Assembly (NCBI GenBank): GCA_020692565.1
Contig: JAIMKJ010000005.1
Location: forward strand, 62,001-126,000
Direction of reading: 5' to 3'
DNA: 64,000 nucleotides
DNA from: Thermomonas sp.
GTDB taxonomy: Bacteria; Pseudomonadota; Gammaproteobacteria; Xanthomonadales; Xanthomonadaceae
This document shows positions 32,901 through 38,065 of this stretch, piece after piece; within the stretch, counting starts at the first letter, position 1, and every line of letters starts with the position of its first letter. The translations under genes were made by a program, and so were the position numbers. A model generated the notes under the pieces. It was not told the origin of the DNA and searched no databases. It saw nothing but the letters and a program-made list of their open reading frames with translations.

Positions 32901-35468
32901 GAGATCGCCGCGCGGGGCCGCCGGCCCATGCGCGTCGCGCTCGAGGGCGGCGACGCGCTGCTGCTGGCGCCGCCGGTCGCGGCCACGGACGATGCGTCGC
33001 TGCGCGCGCTGCTGGCCGTGGGCGAAGGCGAGGGCGCCGGCATCGCGTTCGTCCGCCACTGCGCGGCTCCCGAGGCGCACGCCGAAGTCGTCCGCGCGCA
33101 GGGCGCCGTCGCGCTCGATGCCGGCGATGCGCGCGTTGCGCAGGCGGTGCCGGCCGACGGTGTCGCCGCGGCGCTGGCCGCGCCGCTGCAGGACTGGTGC
33201 GCGCGGATCGCCGCCGCGCCGGTCGTGGAGACGTATCCCTTCGGCGCGATGCAGCGCAACCTGCTGGGCTGGGACGCGCGCGACGGCGTGGAATGCATCG
33301 AGGTGCGCGGCTGGCACGACGCCGACGCGCTGCGCGATGCGTTCGCGCAGGTCGCCTGCGAGCAGGATCCGCTGCGCTCCGAACCCGCGCCGGACGGTGC
33401 CGGCTGGCGCCTGCTGGACGCCGATACCGTGCGCACCGCGCGCATCCCGGCCATCCGCCTGGATGCGGCCGCCGCACGCGCGCCGGAGGCTGCCATCGCG
33501 CAGGCGGTGCGTGCGCTGCAGGCGATCCGCCCGGAGGCCGGCGTGGCGTATGCGGCGGCCTGGGTGTCGCTGTCGGACACACGTCATCGGTTGGTGCTGT
33601 CGGTGGACCACCTGATCTGGGACGGCATGTCCACCGACGCGCTGCACCGCCGGTTGGGCGCAGCGCTGCGCGGCGACGCCGGCCCGACGCCGTGCGCCTA
33701 CCGCAGGTTCGTCGCGGACGTGGAGAGCCGCGGCGACCGCGCCTGCGACGCGCTGTTCAATGGGCGCTTCGATCGCGACGCAGTGGTCGCGGCGATGGCC
33801 GCGACCGCCGATGCGCTCGCGCGCCGCGCGTCGCAACCGCTGCGGATCGTGCATGCCTCCCTGCCGCTGGAACGCGGATCGGCTGCGGCCGAGCAGGCGT
33901 TCGAGGCGTTCAAACGCGTGGTCGCGCACCTGACCGGGCTGGACCGCTTCGGGTTGGTGATCAACCACCACGGACGCCAGCGCGGAGACCGGGAGTTCTT
34001 CGACCACGTCGGCCTGTTCCTGGACAAGATCCCGTGCGCGGTGTCGCTGGACACCCCCCTGCAGGCAGCGTCCGACAAGGCCGCCGAACTGCAGCGCGCG
34101 GGCCTGGGTTACCTCGCCATGGAAGCGCGCGCGCGCGCCGAGGGCCTGGCGCCCACGCTGCCGGGGCTCGCCGATGAAGTGCTGTTCAATTTCCAGACCG
34201 ATGTTCCCGACGCCGATGCCGCCGCGCCCACGCGCGACGGCGCCGGCCTGCTGCACAAACTCCGCGGCTACCGCGGCATCCTGTTCGAAGCCTGCGCACA
34301 GGATCACCACCTCGTCCTCACCTGCGCGTTCCGCGGCGACGACGACGACCTTGGAAGTCTGATGACCACCATGCCCGACAGTGTCCTGATCGACGATCTC
34401 ACCGAAACCTTGGCTCCGCCGCAGGGGGAGGTACCGCCCGCGGATGCCGCCGCCAACGAAGGAAGCGCCATGCCGCATATCGTCGCTGCCCCGGCCGATC
34501 CCCATGCCGACGCCGAATACGCCCTGGTCGTGGAGGACGCCCGCAAACACTACGGCGCGTTCGAAGCGGTGAAAGGCGTCAGCTTCCAGGTGCGCCGCGG
34601 CACCTGCTTCGGCATCCTCGGTCCCAACGGCGCGGGCAAGACCTCGCTGCTGGCGATGATCGAGGGACTGGTGCCGATCACCGGCGGCAGCATCCGCATC
34701 CTCGGCATGGATGTCGCCACCGAGATGACGAAAATCCAGCCGCACCTGGGCGTGCAGCTGCAGCAGAACAACTACTTCCAGTTCCTCACCGTCGCCCAGC
34801 TGATCCGCTTCTACCAGGAGCTGCGCGCGGCGGTCGGCGGCAAGCGCGGCGGCGTGTCGGCCGATGCGCTGCTGGAACGGCTGGGGCTGAAGGACAAGCT
34901 GAAGTCCAAGGTGGACGAGCTGTCCGGCGGCCAGAAGCAGCGGCTGTCCATCGCCATCGCGCTGCTGGAGGATCCGGACGTGATCTTCCTGGACGAGCCC
35001 ACGTCGGCGCTGGACCCGCAGAGCCGGCTCTACACCTGGGAATTCATCGAGCAGCTCAAGCGCGACGGCAGCAAGACCATCATCCTCACCACGCACTACA
35101 TGGAGGAAGCCGAGCGGCTGTGCGATGAGATCATGATCATGAACGGCGGCAGGATCATCGCCCAGGGCGAGCCGGCCGCGCTGGTGGCCTCGCTCACCTC
35201 GCAGCAGACCCTGCGCGTGGAGTTCCCCAACGACCGCTTCCAGGACAGCCACGCCGCGCGCGTGGGCGCCATCCCTGGCGTCACTTCCCATGTCTGGGAT
35301 GCGCGCACCGGCACGCTTTCCATCCAGACCACAGATGTCGCCGGCACGCTCGGCGAAGTGCTCGCCCTGGGCCGCGAGCACGGTATTCCGATTCTCAATC
35401 TCGACATCGAACGTCCCAGCCTTGAGGACGTGTTCCTGTCGCACACGGGCAAGGACCTGCGCGAATGA
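17991..35468 (+). CDS. Four-module NRPS in frame with a C-terminal ABC transporter ATP-binding domain: (half C)-A1-T1-E1 / C2-A2-T2-degenerate E2 / C3-A3-T3 / C4-A4-T4-terminal C/E-like - ABC ATPase
   Basis: Four A domains (e.g. IFTSGSTGRPKG, IYTSGSTGAPKA, IYTSGTTGVPKG, LFTSGSTGKPKG); T motifs LGGDSLTA, IGGDSILA, LGGHSLLA, LGGDSILL; C motifs IHHLIHDGWS, FHHALIDGWS, FHHIVMDGWS; E1 HHLLVDTIS and VGWFTSVHP; ABC motifs GPNGAGKTS, LSGGQKQR, FLDEPTSALD. Confidence 0.93.
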   Translation: MSMDLLLDTQPAPLSPYALDLPCPLRDATVGTQAEPGRRTIACGALPSPADAARLVAAWHAVLHGLRYDAEPVVTCLRGARAGRAWPVVTEADAGTTLHDLLVAVRAQWADASAWIEVGDAGYPGLQDQLRCHVVQLDGDAGAAEPADFALVREGEAWRIDCASERFSEDYQRLAVALWRRAAEALRDAPQTTVAALSATDGADTRLRPCRVDGPSRPVEGDLNQRFAACVAAHPARTAVFDGDRRLSFAELDALSSRWAAALRTAGVAPGACVGVSFERNHGMIAAQLAVLKAGAAFVPMDATQPASRLETMAGDTAMRFALAEPACAAPLRAALPGLRVLDAVQADAVQADVVQMDAEAAAAPHAASVNAEADAGIVRAIDTDALAYVIFTSGSTGRPKGVQVSHGNLLNFIAQLGEWFGGQDIASQFAPFTFDASVAEIHSSLLNGGATVLLPGALIDDPDALQAYMTAQGVTFAAFPPQYAKHLSPEKLPTLRTLMTAGSAPDHELIRRWHPHVKYVNAYGPTETTILSTAWHAARVPDPREPIAIGGPIFNTAVRVVNRFGHAMPRGVVGELLIGGAGVTLGYLDRDELNADRYCTADGLRWYRSGDLCGFNAADALVFAGRIDSQIKLRGHRLEPGEVESALTAIDGIAHAATLVVDVQSSKQLIAFCVGTPRPEDAVRERLGALLPAWAMPNRLVWVPALPLTVNGKTDYRRLHAMLAELDAAEAHEAPVAFEDALEAQVAAIWGDVLQQPRIGPDDNFIHLGGDSLTALVVMSALKRLGYHATSTQLLARPRLGDFVAVLRGLERRDDRDYRSHEGEAALGPIQGWFFDLDLARPGGFCQTLVFDADERLDAARLQAAIARLVDHHDQLRARFVRAVDDHGVATWTQVLSAPGPALPAMWIEDVAQDANAVVWDALTEDVRHRMTAEIALDEAPLFRVTLLRGQDRARVVWALHHLLVDTISHAILLEDLHALYRAPDEAVEAVLPGKSIAYGAWAGKLRTQLDAELETRVARWRPVLDALAAVPALPLREDAAGAMQVVECALPAAETAALLERATACYRQGAEELVLAASALAIGRTLGVGALAIDIEWHGRDEEFAGPQGIDRTVGWFTSVHPHAIALPAADSAGADLGAWLMALKESRAAVPGRGRDFYALRYLADAPAARALFQGYRAPRVLFNFSGVVKSGQQRLRQAGGGSAGWRSVPIAAIELGEGNANPYALSVEGAIVDGALRIALYHDPEAWGVAACRLPQALLDALREVVAHCLAAAPRWTPSDFPLAGLDQRQVDALPAGVRDAHAPTDMQQTMVRHKDTYQVFMAYRLPAAYDAGAWRRAVAGWIQRHDCLRSYAHAWDDGSATMVVLERIEPPLRTHRVAPGAETATVEALIVEGRRAPVRIDRAPLFALDAIDAGSDDFHVVLAIHHLIHDGWSIDLLVNDLLAGYAHARGDAVRRPSAPLATVADLVAEQLRIGQDAAWADHWSGLPWASSAAALPHRLGDTNGTRDVRLHLGTIDRTLAAQVREGARAAGVTVNSLWLTGYACLLRYLGGQSQVRCGVIQSGRLEAVAGVDTITGCCVNTLPLVLEIPAEQTAAGIVAAVNAQLDRMRDGAAYPLSRIHAAVKGRIDGEMFDTLFNIESRRYGAARPDALRAELVGGYESTNYGFLFSLIEQDAADPSDAADYALRIGYDAALYDADAVAGWIDIYAHCMRALVAHPDEAWHGLPLLPEAMRRRVVEEWNATDHSYSHDRRLHDLLVAQAARTPDALALVCGAERLTYAELDARSNRLARHLQGLGVGPDAIVGVCMARSVELVVALHAVLKAGGAYVPLDPEIPAQRLDYMIADIGARVLLTQSALLPALQAGLTAPVHAVCVDGDWPAIAAHAADAVDSATTPRDLAYVIYTSGSTGAPKAAMNEHAAAINRIEWMQAEYGLGEGDRVLQKTPFSFDVSVWEFFWPFLTGAALVMAEPGGHRDPAYLGRAIREHGITMLHFVPSMLQIFVDAGEAAACTGLRKVFVSGEAMPAALSARFLAESRAELHNLYGPTEAAIDVSSYHIADPALTSVPIGKPIWNTRLYVLDARMRPLPPGVLGELYIGGLAVGRGYFGQPGLTAEKFMDNPFVAGERLYRTGDLARWRLDGEIEYMGRVDHQVKIRGFRIELGEIENAIARHADVRQALVSVHGDAQRKQLVAYVVPRAGPGDAATRQALMVELTAQLRATLPDYMVPAAFVLLADMPLNANGKADRARLPAPGPDDYVQDAHVAPADDRERALLATWEDVLGRSGFGVTDSFFAIGGDSILAIKVVVAAAARGLTLNQRMVIEARTIRGIAAQLAANDAVTGTSPAQGAVDMPSPAVGAQRLLPGQLRLLARGAVGGAARFARLPLPADTTAAMLQTALRALVAHHDALRLKFRQTGAGWMAQYRAEGLQPDDAVLADAIAGFDGEIDGPLHAAAAQAAAALDPRQGRVLRWHWHRGVQGQSLLWVMHPLVADAVSWRVLEADLRIALDAARAGATPVFAPVSAVRGASLQDWAARVHTHAFGASAEAERAFWLAQLAGPVARIAAAETVDAAVGRQAIEIALDARTSAEFAARPTADGRALLVAALARVLGLRQDSDAVRLELEDDGRSFSGDAVGGDADPRRAVGAFAARYPLRLEAVRQSPEAHLRQTRRALAAVPGAGLGFGALQAIAHDEALNETIYALTGGADAADAPAEIADVLFAIDLTGEGAHALAAHALEPGEVGCVDRHALRITAAIRGGALCLRVEHGHSALGEAAAAMLAADMFDALRTLLAQGPDDPDGGGAHDDAAGDHVAATRAVAVLSDAELAALRARHPGLREAYPCTPMQEGLLMFAENGVQKGLYVSQVHIALDRVDADRLRAAWAGMVARHDILRTAFVDLGRDALVQVVLDAAPLDWREVDVRDAHDPQAALARCMQEDLDRGIALADAPLMRLSLVREDATRDRLVWTFHHALIDGWSMGLLIREIFERYGAAADAPPMPAAPSYRDYVRWLGDCDTAAAQTYWRGYFRGLDLSASAQSPLPPLPDAQYLRAAQFEQRSHVLDLSAQDTARLVRMMQAEGVSLGTLMLAAWGLLLGKYAAEDEVLFGYTTSGRTAPVAGIDSMVGLFINSLPVRVRAEATDTVSALLRGIQRQQLDNEDHGFLPLPEIQRLSGARPGQALFDTLVVIENYPRDWALLASAGEGDLKVHAIGGTGQTSFGMNLVVYPGERLSLELAYQGRRFEDAAVATLLRRLGTLLAAFADGAAQPLSQLSVLDADERRRAIEDWNATSLAYPSDRTLPEVFEQVAQVRGDADALVFGAERWSYRTLAARARVVARWLRGHGVRPGDAIALSLPKGPRLIAAMLGIQRAGAAYVPVAPDCPPERRAFILGDAGIAWTLTDRAGRAALADAPGACLEIEDALDADGFADADAGDDDAAPGRDLDRDPARAARTAYVIYTSGTTGVPKGVAIPHRGLLNFCAWCVDATLLGPGQRMTQFAPYTFDASAGEIFGGLLAGVELHLLEDALIMDPAALTEYLSAHAIQFSAFPPPYLQQMDPARVPEDFTLLTAGSAPSAELVRQWGARCRYINGYGPTETTILSTAWICERGDAHAGALSIGGPIANTAVYVVDRVGQLCAPGLIGEIWIGGDGVANGYLNRPELNAAQFLPDPWRAGGRLYRTGDLGRWREDGRIEFVGRRDRQVKLRGFRIELDEIEARLQAHPRVQDAAVAVRGAENDKRLLAWVTRREDADATLDTDDAGFLDDVRAFLRAGLPEYMLPQAMAVVATMPLTGNGKIDDKALPEPDVMPGAAEEYVAPATPTARAMAAIWAQVLDVDASRIGADAHFFELGGHSLLAMRAIALLRDQLGVDIGVADLLAQPVLSALADVADRAARHALPPIVPVPRDGDMPLSHAQQRLWYLAQMEDVSQSYHIPGALRLRGALDTDALVRALDRIVARHEVLRARFAMVGETPVQRFAPVDAGFALGMHDLRGESDPEAALKALMVEEFGAEFDLSTGPLVRGRLARLGDAEHALLVTFHHIVMDGWSFGLLVRELGALYDAFSAGGDDPLPPLAIQYADYAAWQRAWMDDGAMQAGSDYWRAALDGIPALLELPTDRPRPTRQSYVGDTVRFDLDATLTAGLQALARRHDMTLYATLLAAWSIVLHRLSNQQDVVIGVPVANRTQLETQPLVGFFINTLAVRVGFAAPDSVAGLLRQVRGRVIDGQTHQQLPFEQVVDLVQPPRSFAHTPIFQAMISWQDQEWSELSLRGLTVEMIAPEVQPSKFDITLDIGPSGSGIAGSVEFATALFDRDTIGRHVGYLTRVLEAMVADDTAPVARIDLLDEAERTRLLVDFNDTARPALIAATWPELFAAQVARTPDAVAAACEGRQLTYRELDASSTRLAHALRARGAGTGAVVGLLDARGLDLLTAILATHKAGAAYLPLDPTHPAQRWLEILEDAGPQLLWVGDAYATERRWLKRKWKGGPVVDAAELLAGTDVDATAVLPWPALDDLAYVLFTSGSTGKPKGVMIEHRGMVNNMLAKFEPLSLTADDVIAQTASQCFDISVWQFLTAPLLGARVEIVPDATVRDPEALLACLEAAGVTVWEPVPSVMQVILPYRRALPALRWVMPTGEALSRELVLRWFAQYPGVPLMNAYGPAECSDDVSFQPMHGPVERVLIGLPVANARLHLVDAELMLVPTGAIGEIAVSGPVVGRGYHNRPDETRAAFRENPHARGADDGRLYLTGDLGRRHRDGGIEYVGRKDFQVKVRGFRIELGEIEGCLEDHPAVREAVVVARAIGDGGDKQLVAYVAGPEAPALTVQALRDHLSQRLPEYMVPAAFVMLAALPLNANGKIDRGQLPEPGASATAQAPYAPPQPGTEATLAQVWQDLLGVPQVGRDDSFFDLGGDSILLIRMLGRVRERNIALGVADVYRLRTVQAIAAFVGGAPASLDAVLAEIAARGRRPMRVALEGGDALLLAPPVAATDDASLRALLAVGEGEGAGIAFVRHCAAPEAHAEVVRAQGAVALDAGDARVAQAVPADGVAAALAAPLQDWCARIAAAPVVETYPFGAMQRNLLGWDARDGVECIEVRGWHDADALRDAFAQVACEQDPLRSEPAPDGAGWRLLDADTVRTARIPAIRLDAAAARAPEAAIAQAVRALQAIRPEAGVAYAAAWVSLSDTRHRLVLSVDHLIWDGMSTDALHRRLGAALRGDAGPTPCAYRRFVADVESRGDRACDALFNGRFDRDAVVAAMAATADALARRASQPLRIVHASLPLERGSAAAEQAFEAFKRVVAHLTGLDRFGLVINHHGRQRGDREFFDHVGLFLDKIPCAVSLDTPLQAASDKAAELQRAGLGYLAMEARARAEGLAPTLPGLADEVLFNFQTDVPDADAAAPTRDGAGLLHKLRGYRGILFEACAQDHHLVLTCAFRGDDDDLGSLMTTMPDSVLIDDLTETLAPPQGEVPPADAAANEGSAMPHIVAAPADPHADAEYALVVEDARKHYGAFEAVKGVSFQVRRGTCFGILGPNGAGKTSLLAMIEGLVPITGGSIRILGMDVATEMTKIQPHLGVQLQQNNYFQFLTVAQLIRFYQELRAAVGGKRGGVSADALLERLGLKDKLKSKVDELSGGQKQRLSIAIALLEDPDVIFLDEPTSALDPQSRLYTWEFIEQLKRDGSKTIILTTHYMEEAERLCDEIMIMNGGRIIAQGEPAALVASLTSQQTLRVEFPNDRFQDSHAARVGAIPGVTSHVWDARTGTLSIQTTDVAGTLGEVLALGREHGIPILNLDIERPSLEDVFLSHTGKDLRE
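34470..35468 (+). other. ABC ATPase module of the fused ORF; candidate internal in-frame start (MPHIVAAP...)
   Basis: ATG at 34470 is in the NRPS frame and preceded by AAGGAAG (34459-34465). Another in-frame ATG at 34362 follows GGAAG (34353-34357). Confidence 0.5.
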
Positions 35469-36547
35469 AAAAGACATGGGTGTTCTTCAAGCTGCGCATG
35501 CTGCAGCTCAAATCCGACAAGACCTCGCTGTTCTTCAGCTACGTCCTGCCCGTGCTGTTGCTGCTGGGGATCGGTTTCCCGCTGCAGGTGCGCGACGGGG
35601 CCGTGCTGGACGTGGCCTACAGCGACGCGGTGGCCAGCGCGCAGAGCCGCGCGCTGGTGGAATCGTTGCGCAAGCGCGACTACGTCAAGCTCACGGAGTA
35701 CCCGGGCGACCTCGCCGCGGCGCAGGCAGCGCTGCGCGAGAACGAACTCAAGCATTACCTGCGCATCGAACCGGCTCCCGCCGACGCTGCCGCTGCAGGT
35801 GGGCCGGTGGCCTACCGGGTCTTCTCCAACTCCCTGTCCGAGAACCAGGTCGAGAGCGCCGCGCTGCGCGGCCTGGTCGACCAGCATCTGGACGGACGCA
35901 CGGCCGCCGCGCTGCAGCCCACCGAGGTCAAGACCGGCAAGTACACCTCCTATCTGGTGACGCTGCTGCCGGGCCTGATCGGCATGACCCTGCTGATCAT
36001 CGGTCTCAACGGCTTCGGCGCGGTGCTGATCGAGGAGGAGCACCACGGGCTGTACAAGAACATCAAGACCATCGACGTGTCGCCGGTACCGTTCCTGGCC
36101 GGGCTGTTCGCCTCGCGCATGCTGGTGGCCTACAGCGTGGCCGCGGCGCTGTTCGCGATCGGCGTGTTCGTGTTCGACATCCCGTACCGGATCGATTACC
36201 TGCTGCTGTTCCTGGTCATCACCCTGGGGTGCATTTCGTTCCACGGCCTGGGCCTGGCGATATCGGCGCTCAGCCCATCGGTGACGGCCTTCCACGGCAT
36301 CGTCAACTTCGTGCAGATCCCGCTGATCGTGCTGGGCGGGGTGTTCTTCTCCACCACGGCATTCCCCGGCTGGCTGCAGGCCATCTCCATGGCGCTGCCG
36401 CTGACCCAGATGAACTCGGCGGTGCAGGCGCTGCTGTTCGACGGGGTGACCCTGGGCAACGCCGGCGTGCTGATGCCGCAGATCGCGGTGCTGGCCGCAT
36501 GGTCGGCGCTGTCGCTGGTGCTGGCGCGGTTCAAGTTCCGCTGGTGA
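35465..36547 (+). CDS. ABC transporter permease (ABC-2 type)
   Basis: ATGA overlap with the preceding stop; hydrophobic segments LLPGLIGMTLLIIGLNGFGAVLIEEE, MALPLTQMNSAVQALLFDG. Confidence 0.9.
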   Translation: MKKTWVFFKLRMLQLKSDKTSLFFSYVLPVLLLLGIGFPLQVRDGAVLDVAYSDAVASAQSRALVESLRKRDYVKLTEYPGDLAAAQAALRENELKHYLRIEPAPADAAAAGGPVAYRVFSNSLSENQVESAALRGLVDQHLDGRTAAALQPTEVKTGKYTSYLVTLLPGLIGMTLLIIGLNGFGAVLIEEEHHGLYKNIKTIDVSPVPFLAGLFASRMLVAYSVAAALFAIGVFVFDIPYRIDYLLLFLVITLGCISFHGLGLAISALSPSVTAFHGIVNFVQIPLIVLGGVFFSTTAFPGWLQAISMALPLTQMNSAVQALLFDGVTLGNAGVLMPQIAVLAAWSALSLVLARFKFRW

Positions 36548-36719
36548 CGGCGCGCGCGGCGCGCCCGGACCCGGGTCCGGGACGCGTCGCCGGGGATGTA
36601 ACACCGCAGATGCCGCGCCGAATACGCGACACCGAATACGCAACACGGAATTTCCAACGGGGCGGGCCGTATCCACGGCGCCCCACGACCACCACGGACC
36701 ACATGGAAGAGACACCGTC

Positions 36720-38036
36720 ATGAACGCACCATTGTCGACCTTCGAGCAGCACGAATCCTCGGCCCGCTCCTACTGCCGCGATTTCCCGGTCGTGTTCGAC
36801 CGCGCGCGCGACAGCCACCTCCACGACGAACAGGGTCGCCGCTACATCGACTTCCTGTGCGGCGCCGGCGCGATGAACTACGGCCACAACAACGAGCACG
36901 CCAAGCGCGCGGTGCTGGAGTACATGGCCGCCGACAGCATCATGATGAGCCTGGATCTGCACTCGGCCTCCAAGCGCGCCTTCATCGAGGCCTTCCAGGA
37001 AATCGTGCTGGCGCCGCGCGGCTACCAGTACCGCCTGCAGTTCACCAGCCCCACCGGCACCAGCGTGGTCGAGTCCTCGGTCAAACTGGCACGCAAGATC
37101 ACCGGGCGCCAGAACGTGGTGGCCTTCACCAACGCCTATCACGGCATGAGCGGCGTGTCGCTCAGCCTCACCGGCAGCCGCCACCACCGCCAGGCCGTCG
37201 CGCACGGCGCGGTGACGCGCATGCCCTACGACGGCTACGTGCCCGGCTTGGACAGCGTCGACCTGCTGCGCCGCTATCTGGACGACGCCAGTTCCGGCGT
37301 GGATCTGCCCGCAGCGGTGGTGCTGGAATCCGTGCAGGGCGAGGGCGGCCTCAATGTCGCCTCGGTGGAATGGCTGCGCGCGCTGCGCGAGCTCACCCGC
37401 GAGCGCGGCATCGCGATGATCGTGGACGAGGTGCAGGCCGGCTGCGGCCGCACCGGACGTTTCTTCGGCTTCGAGCGCGCCGGCATCCAGCCGGACATGG
37501 TCTGCCTGTCCAAGTCCATCGGCGGCCTGGGCCTGCCGATGGCCGTGCTGCTGATCCATCCGGAGCTGGACAAGTGGCGGCCCGGCGAGGACAACGGCAC
37601 CTTCCGCGGCAACAACCTGGCCTTCGTGGCCGCGACCGAGGTGCTGCAGCGCTACTGGCGCGACGGCGAGTTCGAGCAGGCGCTGCGCGAGAAGGAACAA
37701 CTGGTGCGCACGTCGCTGGCGGCCATCGCGCAGGCCCATCCGCAGCGGATCGTCGGCATCCGCGGCATCGGCCTGATGCAGGGCCTGGAGTTCCGCGACG
37801 GCGAAGACGTCTCCACGCTGATCGGCGAGTGCTTCCGTCACCAACTGGTGGTGGAATGCTGCGGCGCGCGCGGTCAGGTGCTGAAGTTGATGCCGGCGCT
37901 GACCATCGAGCCGGCGGTGCTGCGCCAGGGATTGGAGATCATCGCGGACGCGTGCCAGCGGCTGTTCGGCCACGCCGCGCACGCCCCGACCGACGCCGAC
38001 GCCGACGCCGACGCCGAACTCGCCGTGGCGCCGTGA
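36720..38036 (+). CDS. Class III aminotransferase, diaminobutyrate-2-oxoglutarate transaminase (EctB)-like
   Basis: FLCGAGAMNYGHNNEHAK, FTSPTGTSVVESSVKLAR, IVDEVQAGCGRTGRFFGFE, CLSKSIGGLGLPMAV (PLP lysine). Confidence 0.88.
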   Translation: MNAPLSTFEQHESSARSYCRDFPVVFDRARDSHLHDEQGRRYIDFLCGAGAMNYGHNNEHAKRAVLEYMAADSIMMSLDLHSASKRAFIEAFQEIVLAPRGYQYRLQFTSPTGTSVVESSVKLARKITGRQNVVAFTNAYHGMSGVSLSLTGSRHHRQAVAHGAVTRMPYDGYVPGLDSVDLLRRYLDDASSGVDLPAAVVLESVQGEGGLNVASVEWLRALRELTRERGIAMIVDEVQAGCGRTGRFFGFERAGIQPDMVCLSKSIGGLGLPMAVLLIHPELDKWRPGEDNGTFRGNNLAFVAATEVLQRYWRDGEFEQALREKEQLVRTSLAAIAQAHPQRIVGIRGIGLMQGLEFRDGEDVSTLIGECFRHQLVVECCGARGQVLKLMPALTIEPAVLRQGLEIIADACQRLFGHAAHAPTDADADADAELAVAP

Positions 38037-38065
38037 CGGCGCCGCACGGGACAGGGACATCAGAA

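Noticed and set aside
29649-35477. 1942-aa minus-strand ORF opposite the NRPS 3' half and ABC ATPase
   Set aside because: Antisense artefact; ABC and C/A/T motifs are on the plus strand.
37992-38015. (GACGCC)4 hexamer repeat at the 3' end of the aminotransferase
   Set aside because: Short in-frame Asp-Ala tail; simple-sequence slippage with no evidence of function.
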